NCBI GenBank assembly: GCA_009924135.1 | Contig: RFSE01000040.1 | Span: 1 to 36,318, forward strand | Direction of reading: 5' to 3' | Length of the DNA: 36,318 nt | Source of the DNA: Pseudomonadota bacterium | GTDB lineage: Bacteria; Verrucomicrobiota; Verrucomicrobiia; Limisphaerales; SXTU01 | In this document: positions 9,678 to 19,200 of the stretch, piece after piece | Layout: the number at the start of each line of letters is the position of its first letter | Position numbering within the stretch: the first letter of the stretch is position 1 | Notes under the pieces: model-generated | Seen by the model: the letters and a program-made list of their open reading frames with translations, nothing else | What the model was told of the DNA's origin: nothing | Database searches by the model: none | Made by a program: the position numbers and the translations under genes

Positions 9678-10322
9678 ATGACCCGACACTCCATTCTCAT
9701 TGTTGATGATCATCCGCTGGTGCGACGGGGCATCCGCGGGCTGCTTCAGGCCCAACCTGATTTTCAGGTGGTGGGCGAGGCGTCGGATGGCTTAACCGCG
9801 CTGCACCTGGTCGAGCAACATCGGCCGGACGTGGTCATCCTCGACATCGTCATGCCGGTGCTCGGAGGGTTGGAATTGTTACGCGAACTGGGCCAGTCGG
9901 CGGTGAAACCCCGGACGGTGGTGCTCTCATTGCATGATGACCCTGCCTACGTGCGACAGGCCATGCGGCTGGGCGCGGCGGGCTATGTGCTGAAACACTC
10001 GGCTTCCACGTTTCTGGTTGCGGCAGTACGTGACGCGCTTGCGGGAAGATTCTTTTCGAGCTGCCTGATGCCCAGCGCGGACTCGACGGCACCCGCGTTG
10101 GCGGCGCGGCAGCCCGTGGACCGCTCGGAACTGCTGACCAGCGAGGAACGCATGGTGCTGCGTTTGCTGGCCGCCGGGGTGCCCGACGAACAGATTGCGC
10201 CGAAACTGGGACACCAGGCACAGGGCGTACCGCGCCTTTGCCGCAACATCGCCCTCAAGTTCGGCCTGTCGGAACCGGCGCAGGTGCGTGAGTTTGCCGC
10301 CCGGTGGGTGCGCGAAAACTAG
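9678..10322 (+). CDS. NarL/FixJ-like response regulator 1, atypical DNA-binding helix
   Basis: The 214-residue protein has a complete receiver domain (DDH at 10-12, phospho-acceptor Asp56, Ser84, Lys106). The C-terminal part aligns with a LuxR-type helix-turn-helix (LLTSEERMVLRLLAAGVPDEQIAPKLG) up to the turn, but the recognition helix is unusual: HQAQGVPRLCRNIALKFGL stands where the family has a T-V-K-x-H-x-x-N pattern. DNA binding is therefore uncertain. I chose the ATG at 9678; a TTG at 9660 would overlap the kinase gene. It is paralogous to the following gene, sharing PLVRRGIRGLLQ and DIVMPV-GGLEL. Confidence 0.9.
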   Translation: MTRHSILIVDDHPLVRRGIRGLLQAQPDFQVVGEASDGLTALHLVEQHRPDVVILDIVMPVLGGLELLRELGQSAVKPRTVVLSLHDDPAYVRQAMRLGAAGYVLKHSASTFLVAAVRDALAGRFFSSCLMPSADSTAPALAARQPVDRSELLTSEERMVLRLLAAGVPDEQIAPKLGHQAQGVPRLCRNIALKFGLSEPAQVREFAARWVREN

Positions 10323-10335
10323 ACCCGGAGCGAAC

Positions 10336-10986
10336 ATGAAGAAGACTACCATTCTGATTGTGGAGGACCACCCGCTGGTGCGTCGTGGCATTCGCGGACT
10401 GTTGCAGGTGCAGCCGGATTTCAAGGTGGTCGGTGAGGCGGCCAACGGCCTGGAGGCTTTGCATCTGGTGGATCAGTTGCATCCCGACGTCATCATCACC
10501 GACATCGTGATGCCGGTGGTGGGCGGCCTCGAACTCATGCGCGAACTGGTCACGCAGACGCCGCGTCCCGTTTTCATCGTGCTGTCGCTCTTCGATGAAC
10601 CGCGCTACGTGCAGGAGGCCACCGATTGCGGGGCGGCCGCCTACGTGCTCAAGCAGTCCGCGCCCACCTACCTCATCACCGCCATCCGCGATGCGCTGGC
10701 GGGCCGCTTCTTCTGCACGCCGGCCGTTTCGGGGCCGGCACTGGCGGAGATTCAACAGCGTTTCCGCAAGCAGCCCTGGAACCGCCAGGAACTGCTGACG
10801 GACGATGAAAAACTTGTGGTCAACCTGCTCGGCACCGGCTGTCCGCCGGAGGAAATCTCCCGGCGCATTGCGCATCAGCCGCTGCCCTTTCCGCTGGTCT
10901 GCCAGAGCATCGTTTTCAAGCTGGGACTCCCCGACCAGGCCGAGCTGCGCCGGTACGCGGAGCAACTGACGGCGAAGCAGAACTGA
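10336..10986 (+). CDS. NarL/FixJ-like response regulator 2, atypical DNA-binding helix
   Basis: The 216-residue protein follows its paralogue by 13 bp and has GGAG five bases before the ATG. The receiver is complete (EDH at 10-12, Asp56, Ser84, Lys106). The C-terminal region keeps the LuxR-like scaffold (LLTDDEKLVVNLLGTGCPPEEISRRI, then IVFKLGLPDQAELRRYAEQL), but the recognition helix is replaced by HQPLPFPLVCQS, with two prolines. The two regulators arose by tandem duplication and probably share the kinase upstream. Either they bind an unusual target, act as a heterodimer, or have lost DNA binding. Confidence 0.9.
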   Translation: MKKTTILIVEDHPLVRRGIRGLLQVQPDFKVVGEAANGLEALHLVDQLHPDVIITDIVMPVVGGLELMRELVTQTPRPVFIVLSLFDEPRYVQEATDCGAAAYVLKQSAPTYLITAIRDALAGRFFCTPAVSGPALAEIQQRFRKQPWNRQELLTDDEKLVVNLLGTGCPPEEISRRIAHQPLPFPLVCQSIVFKLGLPDQAELRRYAEQLTAKQN

Positions 10987-11090
10987 TCGCGCCCGGTCAG
11001 AATCAGGCTGGCTTTTGGCAAAATTGTGGCTGGCCGCCCGGCGGTTCGTCGCTGATGATCCTCCCACGATTTGCGTCTGACATTTGAAGT

Positions 11091-12248
11091 ATGAGCCTTG
11101 CCACCATCCCGGTTGAAGTAGCCGATCCGATCAATCACCGCATCCTTGCCATCTCCGAGGACCAGTTGCAGGGGTTCCAGACGGACCCGCTCGGTGCGAT
11201 CGCCCGGCAGGCGGACCTGCCCTTGGAAACGGTCATTGAGCGCATCCAAGCCATGCTCCGCGCGGGGGTCATCCGCCGCGTGCGCCAGACCCTGCTCGCC
11301 ACGAACCTCGCGCAAGGCGCGCTGGTCGCCTGGGAGGTGCCGCAGGAGAGGCTGGACGCCGCCTTTGACGACCTCTTCGCCAACGACCCATTTTCCGGCC
11401 ATGTCGTTACGCGCTCGACTGATGCCGCGACCCCCGGCTCGACCTACAAGCTCTGGACGACGCTCAAGATTCCCGCCGGCTATTCGATGCCCCGCCATTG
11501 TGAGTATCTCGCGAAGCGCATCGGTGCGGGCCATTTCCGGCTGATGCCGGCGCGGAAGCTCTTTGCGCTCGGCGTTGGTCACACCCGGCGCAAAGGCATG
11601 GAACCGGGCAGCAAGGCTGAAGTCCCCGCCGAGGCCACGGATGTGGCAATGGTCACGCTCAATGAGCTGGAATGGCGCATCCTCGAAGCCGTGAAGCGCG
11701 AGTTCAAGGCGGAGGAGCTGGTGCCTGACTTGTGGGCCGCGCGCGCCGTCGAAGCGGGCGTTCCGTTGAAGACCTTCCTGGAAGTTGCGGCCGATTTCAA
11801 CGAGCGCAAGATCATCGGGCGCTTCTCCACCTTCCTTGAGCACGTGAAGACCCTCACCACCGGCGAGAAAGTCACGAAGTTCAACGCGCTCTTCCACTGG
11901 GCCGTTCCGCCGGGCCGGGAGATCGAGGCCGGGCGCGAAGTGGGCCGGCATCACATCATGACGCACGCCTACTGGCGCGAGGGTGGCCCGGAGTTCCGGA
12001 ACGTAAACGTCATGGGGGTGGCCCATGGCACAGACAAAGCGCTCGTGCTCGCGCACAAGGCGGCCATCGACGCGCATCTCGCCAGTCTCGGCATCACGGT
12101 CAGTTATACGAACGTCTTCTGGGGCGGACGCAGCGAAATCAAGCCCAGCGAAATCTCGCCCAACGCCTACCGCGAGTTCTGCCGCGCCAATGGTCTCGAT
12201 CCTGAGCGCATGAAGCTCCAGCCCGGCGAGGCAATGATCGCCGGGTGA
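11091..12248 (+). CDS. Siroheme decarboxylase, AhbA/AhbB-type halves fused in one chain
   Basis: The 385-residue protein consists of two Lrp/AsnC-like siroheme-decarboxylase modules in tandem. The N-terminal one (about 12-180) has a winged helix, GVIRRVRQTLL and a beta-sheet domain; the C-terminal one (about 190-365) has KIIGRFSTFLEH, FNALFHWAVPPG, MTHAYWREGG and VNVMGVAHG, which match the AhbB/NirDLGH pattern. The family removes the acetate side chains at C12 and C18 of siroheme to give didecarboxysiroheme, a step toward haem by the siroheme route or toward haem d1. Usually two separate small proteins form a heterodimer. No other ahb or nir gene is in the window. A transcriptional-regulator role is the usual alternative annotation; the second-domain motifs argue against it. 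Confidence 0.78.
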   Translation: MSLATIPVEVADPINHRILAISEDQLQGFQTDPLGAIARQADLPLETVIERIQAMLRAGVIRRVRQTLLATNLAQGALVAWEVPQERLDAAFDDLFANDPFSGHVVTRSTDAATPGSTYKLWTTLKIPAGYSMPRHCEYLAKRIGAGHFRLMPARKLFALGVGHTRRKGMEPGSKAEVPAEATDVAMVTLNELEWRILEAVKREFKAEELVPDLWAARAVEAGVPLKTFLEVAADFNERKIIGRFSTFLEHVKTLTTGEKVTKFNALFHWAVPPGREIEAGREVGRHHIMTHAYWREGGPEFRNVNVMGVAHGTDKALVLAHKAAIDAHLASLGITVSYTNVFWGGRSEIKPSEISPNAYREFCRANGLDPERMKLQPGEAMIAG

Positions 12249-12263
12249 CCGGTGTCCGGTCCC

Positions 12264-13139
12264 ATGTCCGATCACCGGCTCCATCGCAGCCTCCGGGCCA
12301 CCTTTCTGGGCATGGCGGTTAACACCGTTCTTTCCGTGGGCAAGATGGGGGCGGGCTTCATTGGCCATTCTCACGCGTTGATCGCTGACGGCGTCGAGTC
12401 CCTCGCCGATATTTTCAGCTCGGTTATTGTCTGGCGCGGCATGGTCATTGCGTCCGAGCCGGCGGATGCCGATCATCCCTACGGCCACGGCAAGGCCGAG
12501 CCGCTGGCAGCCGCAATGGTGGCCATCATGCTCCTGCTGGCCGCGCTCTGGATCGCCGTCCACTCCGCGCAGGAGATCTTCCGCCCGCATGAGGTGCCGG
12601 CGGCCTGGACCCTGCCGTTGCTGCTCGTCGTCATTGTGATCAAGGAAACGCTCTTCCGGTTCGCCTTCCAGGAAGGCGCTGCCATCGAGAGCACGGTGGT
12701 CCAGAGCGATGCCTGGCACCACCGGGCCGACGCCATCACCTCCCTGTGCGCGGCGGTGGGCATCACCGTCGCCTTGGTTGGCGGCCCCCGCTTCGCGGCG
12801 GCGGATGATGTCGCCGCGCTGATCGCTTCCGGAATTATTGCGTGGAACGGTTGGCGATTGCTGCGGCCTGCCTTTGGTGAATTGATGGACGCCGCCCCGC
12901 GCCTTGCCGAAGCGGAGGAGATCCGCCTGATCGCCGCCGGAGTGTCCGAAGTCCGCCTCGTGGAGAAGTGCCTCATCCGCAAGATGGGCTGGCACCTCTA
13001 CGTGGACATGCACGTGCATGTGGACCCGCAGATGAGCGTGGAGCGTGCCCACCGTATCGCGCATGAAGTGAAGGATCGCGTGCGGGAGAAACTCCCCAAA
13101 GTCCGCGACGTGCTGGTGCACATCGAGCCGGGTCGGTAG
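12264..13139 (+). CDS. Cation diffusion facilitator (CDF) family metal exporter
   Basis: The 291-residue membrane protein has the CDF layout: six predicted hydrophobic helices followed by a cytoplasmic ferredoxin-like domain (about 205-290). The metal-site segments are ADGVESLADIFSS in helix 2 and HHRADAITS in helix 5, and the histidine-rich C-terminal stretch is YVDMHVHVDP. It should export a divalent metal (zinc, iron or manganese) in exchange for protons; which one is not decided by these residues. The ATG at 12264 is preferred over a GTG at 12252. It follows the siroheme decarboxylase by 15 bp and is probably cotranscribed, which may link it to iron handling. Confidence 0.92.
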   Translation: MSDHRLHRSLRATFLGMAVNTVLSVGKMGAGFIGHSHALIADGVESLADIFSSVIVWRGMVIASEPADADHPYGHGKAEPLAAAMVAIMLLLAALWIAVHSAQEIFRPHEVPAAWTLPLLLVVIVIKETLFRFAFQEGAAIESTVVQSDAWHHRADAITSLCAAVGITVALVGGPRFAAADDVAALIASGIIAWNGWRLLRPAFGELMDAAPRLAEAEEIRLIAAGVSEVRLVEKCLIRKMGWHLYVDMHVHVDPQMSVERAHRIAHEVKDRVREKLPKVRDVLVHIEPGR

Positions 13140-13213
13140 GGAAAACCCAGGCCGAGGGCAGCACCCCGAAGCCGAGAGGTTTGGGCGCGGGCGACCTGAA
13201 GTTGCCGCGAACC

Positions 13214-13282
13214 GGAGCGCCGATCTCCGATCCGGCGCGTTGGAGGAAAGGACGAGCGCGCCGGGTCGGAGACCGGCGCTCC
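13214..13282. repeat. Inverted repeat (GGAGCGCCG family)
   Basis: Two 26-bp arms (13214-13239 and 13257-13282) are inverted copies with two mismatches around a 17-bp loop. It lies 75 bp after the CDF gene in the 225-bp gap 13140-13364. A strong hairpin would form in RNA of either strand, but no U-run follows. The element is not related in sequence to the other repeats here. Confidence 0.85.
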
Positions 13283-13364
13283 GAATCACGGCGGGCTGTC
13301 TGTCCCCTGTCCGCCGCCTATTTTTGCTCGCCATCCGGTCAAAATCTGGCCAAGTAAACGGCGC

Positions 13365-14159
13365 GTGAACTTCCTCGGGTCCATTTGCCGGGCGGGTCTC
13401 CTCACTGTCGTGGGGTGGCTGCTCCTTGGCGTGCAGGTGCAGGCACAAGGGAAGTTCGCAGCGTCCAAGGAAAAGCCTTTTGCCAACGGCCTGGGCATGA
13501 AGTTCGTCCCCGTGCCGGAGACACGCATCCTCATGAGCATTTACGAGACGCGCGTAGCGGATTACATGCCCTTCGCGGACTCGTTCACCAAGAACGACTG
13601 GGCTGCATTGGGCTACATCGGCAAGACGAATCACCCCATCTGCAACGTGACTTGGGAGGAAGCAGCGGCGTATTGCCGGTGGCTCACGGAGCGCGAGCGC
13701 AAGGCGGGCACCATCGGCAGCAAGGACCGTTACCGTCTACCCACCGATGCCGAGTGGAGCGCGGCGATGGGCAAGAGCAAGTTCCCGTGGGGCGAGACCT
13801 GGCCCAAGATGGCCGACTGGCCCAAGCTGCCCGGCTACAAGCCCGGCGACGGTGACAACACGGCTCCGGTGGGGAGCTTTGCGCCGAACGCTTTCGGCAT
13901 TTACGATCTGGGCGGCAATGCGTTCGAGTGGGTGAACGACTGGTACGTGAAGACGATGAACGATCCGAAGATTCACCAGGAGGACAAGAAGCTCAAGGAA
14001 GACGGCGGGGGCCACAAGTTCAAGGTGTTGCGCGGCGCGTCGTGGGTGTTCTGGGACCCGGTGAGCGTGCAGAACGCCTGTCGGCACATTGCACTGCCAA
14101 ACGGGCGCGGGGGACTGTACGGCTTCCGTTGTGTGCTGGAACCGGATGGTGAGAAGTGA
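13365..14159 (+). CDS. Secreted SUMF1/formylglycine-enzyme-fold protein without the catalytic cysteines
   Basis: The 264-residue protein starts at GTG 13365 with a signal peptide (to about residue 28, VQAQG). The rest is the SUMF1/EgtB-type domain: [69 protein letters not shown] and GFRCVL. In true formylglycine-generating enzymes two cysteines follow RGGSW; here those positions read as Phe and Ser ([12 protein letters not shown]). It is therefore unlikely to make formylglycine on sulfatases, and no sulfatase gene is nearby. A sugar- or substrate-binding or other redox-free role is possible. Confidence 0.85.
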   Translation: MNFLGSICRAGLLTVVGWLLLGVQVQAQGKFAASKEKPFANGLGMKFVPVPETRILMSIYETRVADYMPFADSFTKNDWAALGYIGKTNHPICNVTWEEAAAYCRWLTERERKAGTIGSKDRYRLPTDAEWSAAMGKSKFPWGETWPKMADWPKLPGYKPGDGDNTAPVGSFAPNAFGIYDLGGNAFEWVNDWYVKTMNDPKIHQEDKKLKEDGGGHKFKVLRGASWVFWDPVSVQNACRHIALPNGRGGLYGFRCVLEPDGEK

Positions 14160-14176
14160 ATGAATTTTTGATAATC

Positions 14177-14277
14177 GATGAGCGGGAATATTAGCAAGAG
14201 CATGAGTATGAGTATGAGCCGAAGGCTTTTGAGCGCTTTCAGTTCAACTCATGCTCCTACTCTTATTCCTGCTCATC
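14177..14277. repeat. Inverted repeat built of hexamer units
   Basis: The arms 14177-14206 and 14248-14277 are inverted copies matching at 25 of 30 positions. Both sides are runs of 6-bp units: GAGCAT-GAGTAT-GAGTAT on the left and CTCATG-CTCCTA-CTCTTA-TTCCTG-CTCATC on the right. It fills the gap between the SUMF1-like gene and the zinc-ribbon gene, ending 19 bp before the latter's start. Confidence 0.8.
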
Positions 14278-14296
14278 CTCTTAATCCCAATCTATC

Positions 14297-14902
14297 ATGC
14301 CTGGCTTCCTAAAATGCGATTGCGAGCACTGCGGCGGCCGCATCGAATATCCGGCGGAGGCCGTGGGTGTGAATGCGACCTGCCCGCACTGCCAGCAGGA
14401 GACACCGCTCAAACTGGACAGCGGCGATGACGCGGAGACCGTGACGGTGGGCGGTGGCAAGGCCAAGCTGGTCATCGGCGTGGTCGTCGCCAGTCTGGTG
14501 GCGGTGGGGGCGCTGGCTGGCGCGCTTGTGTGGGTGAAGCACAAGGCGGCCCAGAAGGAACCTTCCGCTGCGGTGAGCCCGGCGGCTGGAAAAGCGGAGA
14601 AGCCTGAAAAGAGCGGAGCCGCCGTCGTGACGGCCAATTCCTCCGCCCGCGTGCAGCTGGACCCGCCGAAGGAAGTAACTCCCGTCATCTTCAAGTTCCA
14701 AAGCGGCCTCACCGGCGCCCAGATCAAGCATGGACGCGAACTCTTCGGCGGGGCCTGCACGGAGTGCCACCGCCAGTATGATCCCGCCACCTACAACGAG
14801 ACGGAGTGGGAGCGCACCATCGGCGGCATGCGCGGCAAGGCCAAGCTCAAGGGCGGCGAGAGTGCGGCGCTGGATACTTTTGTCCGCACGGTGCGGAATT
14901 GA
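14297..14902 (+). CDS. Membrane protein with zinc ribbon and a C-terminal CxxCH haem-binding motif
   Basis: The 201-residue protein begins with a zinc ribbon (Cys9-x2-Cys12 and Cys29-x2-Cys32), followed by one membrane helix (about 57-81), an Ala/Pro/Lys-rich linker (82-128) and a small C-terminal domain with CTECH (154-158) and GKAKLKGGE...FVRTV. If the ribbon is cytoplasmic the CxxCH faces the periplasm, where haem c is attached. The C-terminal part resembles short mono-haem cytochrome-like domains of PVC bacteria. I know of no named function; a link between a cytoplasmic metal or redox signal and periplasmic electron transfer is speculation. Confidence 0.82.
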   Translation: MPGFLKCDCEHCGGRIEYPAEAVGVNATCPHCQQETPLKLDSGDDAETVTVGGGKAKLVIGVVVASLVAVGALAGALVWVKHKAAQKEPSAAVSPAAGKAEKPEKSGAAVVTANSSARVQLDPPKEVTPVIFKFQSGLTGAQIKHGRELFGGACTECHRQYDPATYNETEWERTIGGMRGKAKLKGGESAALDTFVRTVRN

Positions 14903-15019
14903 CGGCAGGTGAAAAGTGTCGCACGAAGGTGGCGAAGGAAGGCTGGTCTGAGAAGGGTTTGATTGACCAGTGGACAATCCATTTCACCTTGGCACTAAGT
15001 CGATCAAATATGGGCGCAG

Positions 15020-15304
15020 CTATTGCAGCACGACGCGGAATTTATCCTTGTCGATGACGTACTGCCGGCCGGCCGGCGGAGTGGGCACTTTGGAGATGAA
15101 ACGCGCTTTGGCCAGTTCCTCCAGGCTTTCCGGTGCCCGGCCGCGCGAAGTAACCCAAGCTTGGACCGCTTCATTCATTTCCGCCAGGGTCGGCTCCTTG
15201 GCGTTGACATCGACGGGAGGGGGTGGTGGAGGCGGCACTGGCTTTTGCCGTTTGCAGGCGACCAACGAGGTGAGGCAGAGCAGACCAATGACGAGGAGGC
15301 GCAT
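15020..15304 (-). CDS. Lipoprotein with GspG-like soluble region, copy 1
   Basis: The 94-residue product has a lipoprotein signal with lipobox LVAC (Cys at about residue 17), a proline run (PVPPPPPPPVD) and a small domain with NEAVQAWVTSRGRAPESL followed by FISKVPTPPAGRQYVID. That spacing (Y/W-rich helix, 'sLeeL', 'P-x-PP-G-x-x-Y') resembles the globular end of GspG major pseudopilins, though this protein has no pilin helix. The start is the ATG at 15304. It lies 22 bp downstream of the pseudopilin gene on the same strand, probably in one operon, and is paralogous to 27376-27669. Confidence 0.8.
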   Translation of the reverse strand: MRLLVIGLLCLTSLVACKRQKPVPPPPPPPVDVNAKEPTLAEMNEAVQAWVTSRGRAPESLEELAKARFISKVPTPPAGRQYVIDKDKFRVVLQ

Positions 15305-15326
15305 CACAATTATGCCCAGACGGCTA

Positions 15327-16115
15327 CTATTGTTTGTCCCACAAGGCTCCCGGGGCACCGGCGGCCAGTTGCATGCCGGTATCGCTGGGTCTCATCAGCT
15401 CGGAATGGCCATCCACGAAGCCAACCGGGGCACGCTTGTTATGCCGGGCGACCATCCGCACTGCATCTGACGTAAACCATGGAGTATTGGATGGTGCGCG
15501 CATGTAAATGGTCGCCGACTGGGGCGTTTCCACCCATTGGTCCGGGTCCACCTGGGCGGGATTGCTGACGAGTCCGGCGTCGGAAAAGACAAGTGACTCT
15601 GAAGGTTTTGCCACATCGACTTCACGTATCCGGCTCGTGGAGCCGGCCGGCAGGGTGAGGCCGAACTCGGGATGATTCATGGCAATGCCCAGCATGTTGG
15701 GATTGTTGGCGGTCCCACCGGCGTTGATCGTGGCGGGATACTGCAAGGCGGAACAGTCGAACGTTTTGGGATTATTGGGGACGTAATTGTTCAGCTTGTC
15801 CGGCCACCAGATGGTGGCAGCGCCGCTCTGTACCAGGCTTGCGGCCGAAGACACCTCATCGGCTTGCCGGGGTTGACGCCACAGAAACACGAAGGTGGTG
15901 TCGTTGTCTTCCAGATACATTTTGGAAGCGAGCGAGACCTGGCGGTTGTTATTCAGGCACTGAATTCCTTTGGCCTTGGCCTTGGCCTTGGACAGCGCCG
16001 GCAGGAGCATGCCCGCCAGGATCGCAATGATGGCGATGACCACCAACAGCTCAATCAGGGTGAAGCCGGCGCGTCGATGCGCTGGCTGGCAGCGGTTCCG
16101 GGTAAACGCTTGCAT
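15327..16115 (-). CDS. Type II pseudopilin-like protein with H-X9-DG motif, copy 1
   Basis: The 262-residue protein has a 17-residue basic leader ending in Gly, then the prepilin sequence [18 protein letters not shown] with Glu at mature position 5. A prepilin peptidase should cut between Gly17 and Phe18. The C-terminal end carries the motif [12 protein letters not shown] (His, nine residues, Asp-Gly) that marks the abundant verrucomicrobial/planctomycete pseudopilin family. It should sit in the inner membrane or in a short pseudopilus. The ATG at 16115 gives a normal leader; longer readings run through the antisense of the next gene and are rejected. The lipoprotein gene follows it. Confidence 0.93.
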   Translation of the reverse strand: MQAFTRNRCQPAHRRAGFTLIELLVVIAIIAILAGMLLPALSKAKAKAKGIQCLNNNRQVSLASKMYLEDNDTTFVFLWRQPRQADEVSSAASLVQSGAATIWWPDKLNNYVPNNPKTFDCSALQYPATINAGGTANNPNMLGIAMNHPEFGLTLPAGSTSRIREVDVAKPSESLVFSDAGLVSNPAQVDPDQWVETPQSATIYMRAPSNTPWFTSDAVRMVARHNKRAPVGFVDGHSELMRPSDTGMQLAAGAPGALWDKQ

Positions 16116-16226
16116 GGCAGTGGGGAGAATTAGGCATGGCTGCGGGCCTTTGTCCAGCGGCAACCGGACTCCGGGCAGCCCGATTTCTGCCTTTCCTATT
16201 GCGGCGGAGTTCCGCATTTTTTGGGC

Positions 16227-19200
16227 ATGTTCGCATTTCGCCTTCGGGACTTGCTTCCCGCCGCCATCGTTTGTACGGCAGGTTTTACGGCGGCCTTCTC
16301 CTTCGCCCAGCCTGCGCCCAAGACCCGCGTGACCTATTCCGAGGCTTACGGGAAGAACGGCGCGCAGCCTGAGCTTACAGCGAAGGATTTGCCGCGTTTC
16401 CCCGCCATCGAACCGGCGAAGGTGCAGGAAACATTCCAGGTGAAGAAGGGTTTCCGCATTGAGTTGGTCGCCGCCGAGCCGCTGGTGACGAGTCCGGTGA
16501 CAATGGCCTTCGACGAAAACAGCCGGTTGTATGTGGTCGAGATGGTGGATTACTCCGAGCGGCGGGATGAGACGCCGCACCTGGGCCGTATCCGCCTGCT
16601 CGAGGACACGGATGGCGACGGCAAGTTCGACAAGTCTACCATCTTTGCGGACAACCTCCCGTGGCCCACGGCGATCATCTGTTACAACGGCGGCGTCTTC
16701 GTCGGCGCAACCCCGGACATCATCTGGCTGAAGGACACCAAGGGCGATGGCAAGGCGGATGAACGCAAGGTGGTCTTCACCGGCTTCGGCAGCGGCGCGG
16801 CGCGGCTCAACGTGCAGGCGTTGATCAACTCCTTCAACTGGGGCCTCGACAACCGCATCCACGGCGCGACCGGTCCCATCGGCGGCAATGAGGTGAAATC
16901 CACGGCGACGAATGGCGGCCCGGCGCTCGATCTGCGCGGGCGGGATTTTGCCTTCGATCCGCGCAGCATGAGAATCCAGGCCGAGGCGGGCGGCGGGCAA
17001 TACGGCCTGTCGTTCGACAGTGTGGGCCGCAAGTTCGTGTGCAGCAACAGCGACCACTTGCAGATGCTGCTCTTTGATGGGCGCTACGCGGGGAGGAACC
17101 CGGCGTTCTCCATGCCCAGCCCGCGCATCAGCATTGCGGAGGATGGTCCGGCGGCGGAGGTGTTCCGCATCAGCCCGGACGAGCCGTGGCGCATCGTGCG
17201 CACGCGCTGGCGCATCAGCGGCGTGGTGCCGGGGATGGTCGAGGGCGGCGGTCGGGTGTCGGGTTACTTCACGGGAGCCACAGGCGCGACGATTTATCGC
17301 GGCAACGCCTATGGCCCGGCGTTTGTGGACAATGCCTTCATCGGAGATGCGGGCGGCAACCTCGTGCACCGCAAGGTGCTTTCGCCTAATGGCGTGGCGC
17401 TGACCGCCCGGCGTGCTGCCGATGAACAGGACATCGAGTTCGTGGCCTCGCGCGACACGTGGTTCCGGCCGGTGCATTTTCAGAACGCACCGGATGGCTG
17501 TCTCTACATCGCGGACATGTATCGCGAGGTGATCGAGCATCCGTGGTCAATTCCCGAGGCGATCAAGAAGCACATCGACCTGAACAGCGGCAATGACCGG
17601 GGCCGCATTTACCGTGTCGTGCCGGAGAATTTTCAGCAGCCCAAGCTGCCAAAGCTCGGCTCGGCGACGACGGCGCAACTGGTGGCCAACCTGGACAGCG
17701 CGAATGGCTGGACGCGGGATACTGCGGCACGGCTCCTTTACGAGCGGCAGGACCGCCGGGCAGCGCCCGAACTGGAGGCCCTGCTTGGCAAAGCCAAGTC
17801 CGCCGTGACGCGCATCCATGCGCTCCATGCGTTGCAGGGCCTGCTCGTGCTGGATGCCCGGCATCTGACCGCAGGTCTTTCTGATGTGGACGAGCGCGTG
17901 CGGGAACACGCGGTGCGCCTGTGCGAACCGGCTTTGACCGGTACGCGTGGGGCCGGTCCGTTGAGCGAGAAGCTGCTCGCCATGACCAAGGAGATTTCGC
18001 CGCGCGTGCGTTATCAGCTTGCCTTTACGCTTGGCGAAGTACGCAGCCCGGCCCGGCCTGGTGCGCTTGCGGAGCTGATCCGCCATGATGCCACCAGCGC
18101 CTACATGCGGGCCGCCGTGCTGAGTTCGCTAACCGAGGGAGCCGGGGAGGTTTTTGCCACCCTGGTGCGGGACGTGCGTTTCCGCAGCCAGCCCGGCAGC
18201 GAGGAGTTTCTCCGGCAGCTCGCCGAACTGATCGGCGCACGCAACGTGTACACCGAAGCCAGGCCGGTCCTGGAATTTGCTGCGAAACCTGATCCTGCCG
18301 CTCCCATCGCGACGTGGGTGCGGGCGATGGGTGACGGCGCAGTCCGCGCGGGCACCACGCTTACGGCGTTGGACAAGCTGGGGTATTTGAAAAGCGTCTT
18401 CGCCAACGCCGCCAAGACCATCGGCAATGAAAAGGCTGCCGAGTCCGCGCGCGTGCAGGCGGCGCAACTCCTCGCCCTCACGAGCTACACCGAGTCCGGC
18501 CCGAAGCTGGTGCCACTGCTGGATTCTCCGTCGGAGCCGCTGCGGCTTGCCGCGCTGGGTTCACTGGTTCGTTTTTCTGCGCCGGAAATTGGCGGCGAAC
18601 TGGTGAAGCGCTGGAAGGATTTCCCCCCCCGCGTGCGCACCGAAGCGCTGGCCGCGCTGATCACGCGACCCGAGCGGGCGCAGGCGTTGTTGAAAGCCAT
18701 CGAGTCAGGGGATGTGAAGACCTCGGACATTCCCGCCGCGACCGCGAAGTCGCTGCTGGCCAGCAAGGACAAGACCGTCGCCGCGCTGGCCGTGAAGGTG
18801 TTCCCGCCGGCCCCCAAACCGGCCGATGTTTTGAAGACCTTCCAGCCCGCGCTGGATTTGCGCGGCGATGCCGCCCGGGGCAAGGCCATTTACACGGAGC
18901 GTTGCGTCTCGTGTCATCGCACCGGCAAGGAAGGGTTCGCCCTTGGCCCGGATTTCGTCACGGTGAAGACGGTCGGGAAGGAAAAGCTGTTGAGCAGCAT
19001 CATTGATCCCAACGCCGAGGTCGCCCCGCAGTATATCGCCTTTCAGGTGGATACGAAGGACGGCGAGAGCTACACCGCGCTGATCGGCAACGAAACGCCC
19101 AGCGACGTGACGCTGCGCATGGCCAACGGCCAGGACGTCACGCTCTCCCGCGCGAAGGTCAAGGGCATGAAAAGTTCCGGCCAATCCCTCATGCCCGAAG

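Noticed and set aside
11091..12248. Annotation as an Lrp/AsnC transcriptional regulator
   Set aside because: The second half has the siroheme-decarboxylase motifs and the tandem order does not match Lrp proteins.
10875..13634. A 919-codon minus-strand open frame covering the decarboxylase and CDF genes
   Set aside because: Both plus-strand genes have clear family motifs and good starts. The minus frame is a His/Arg/Asp-rich shadow without a domain.
13365..14159. Annotation as a sulfatase-maturing formylglycine-generating enzyme
   Set aside because: Both catalytic cysteine positions are replaced and no sulfatase gene is near.
16116..17540. 475-codon N-terminal extension of the pseudopilin at 15327-16115
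   Set aside because: The extension is antisense to the PVC haem protein; the prepilin leader starts at 16115 as expected.
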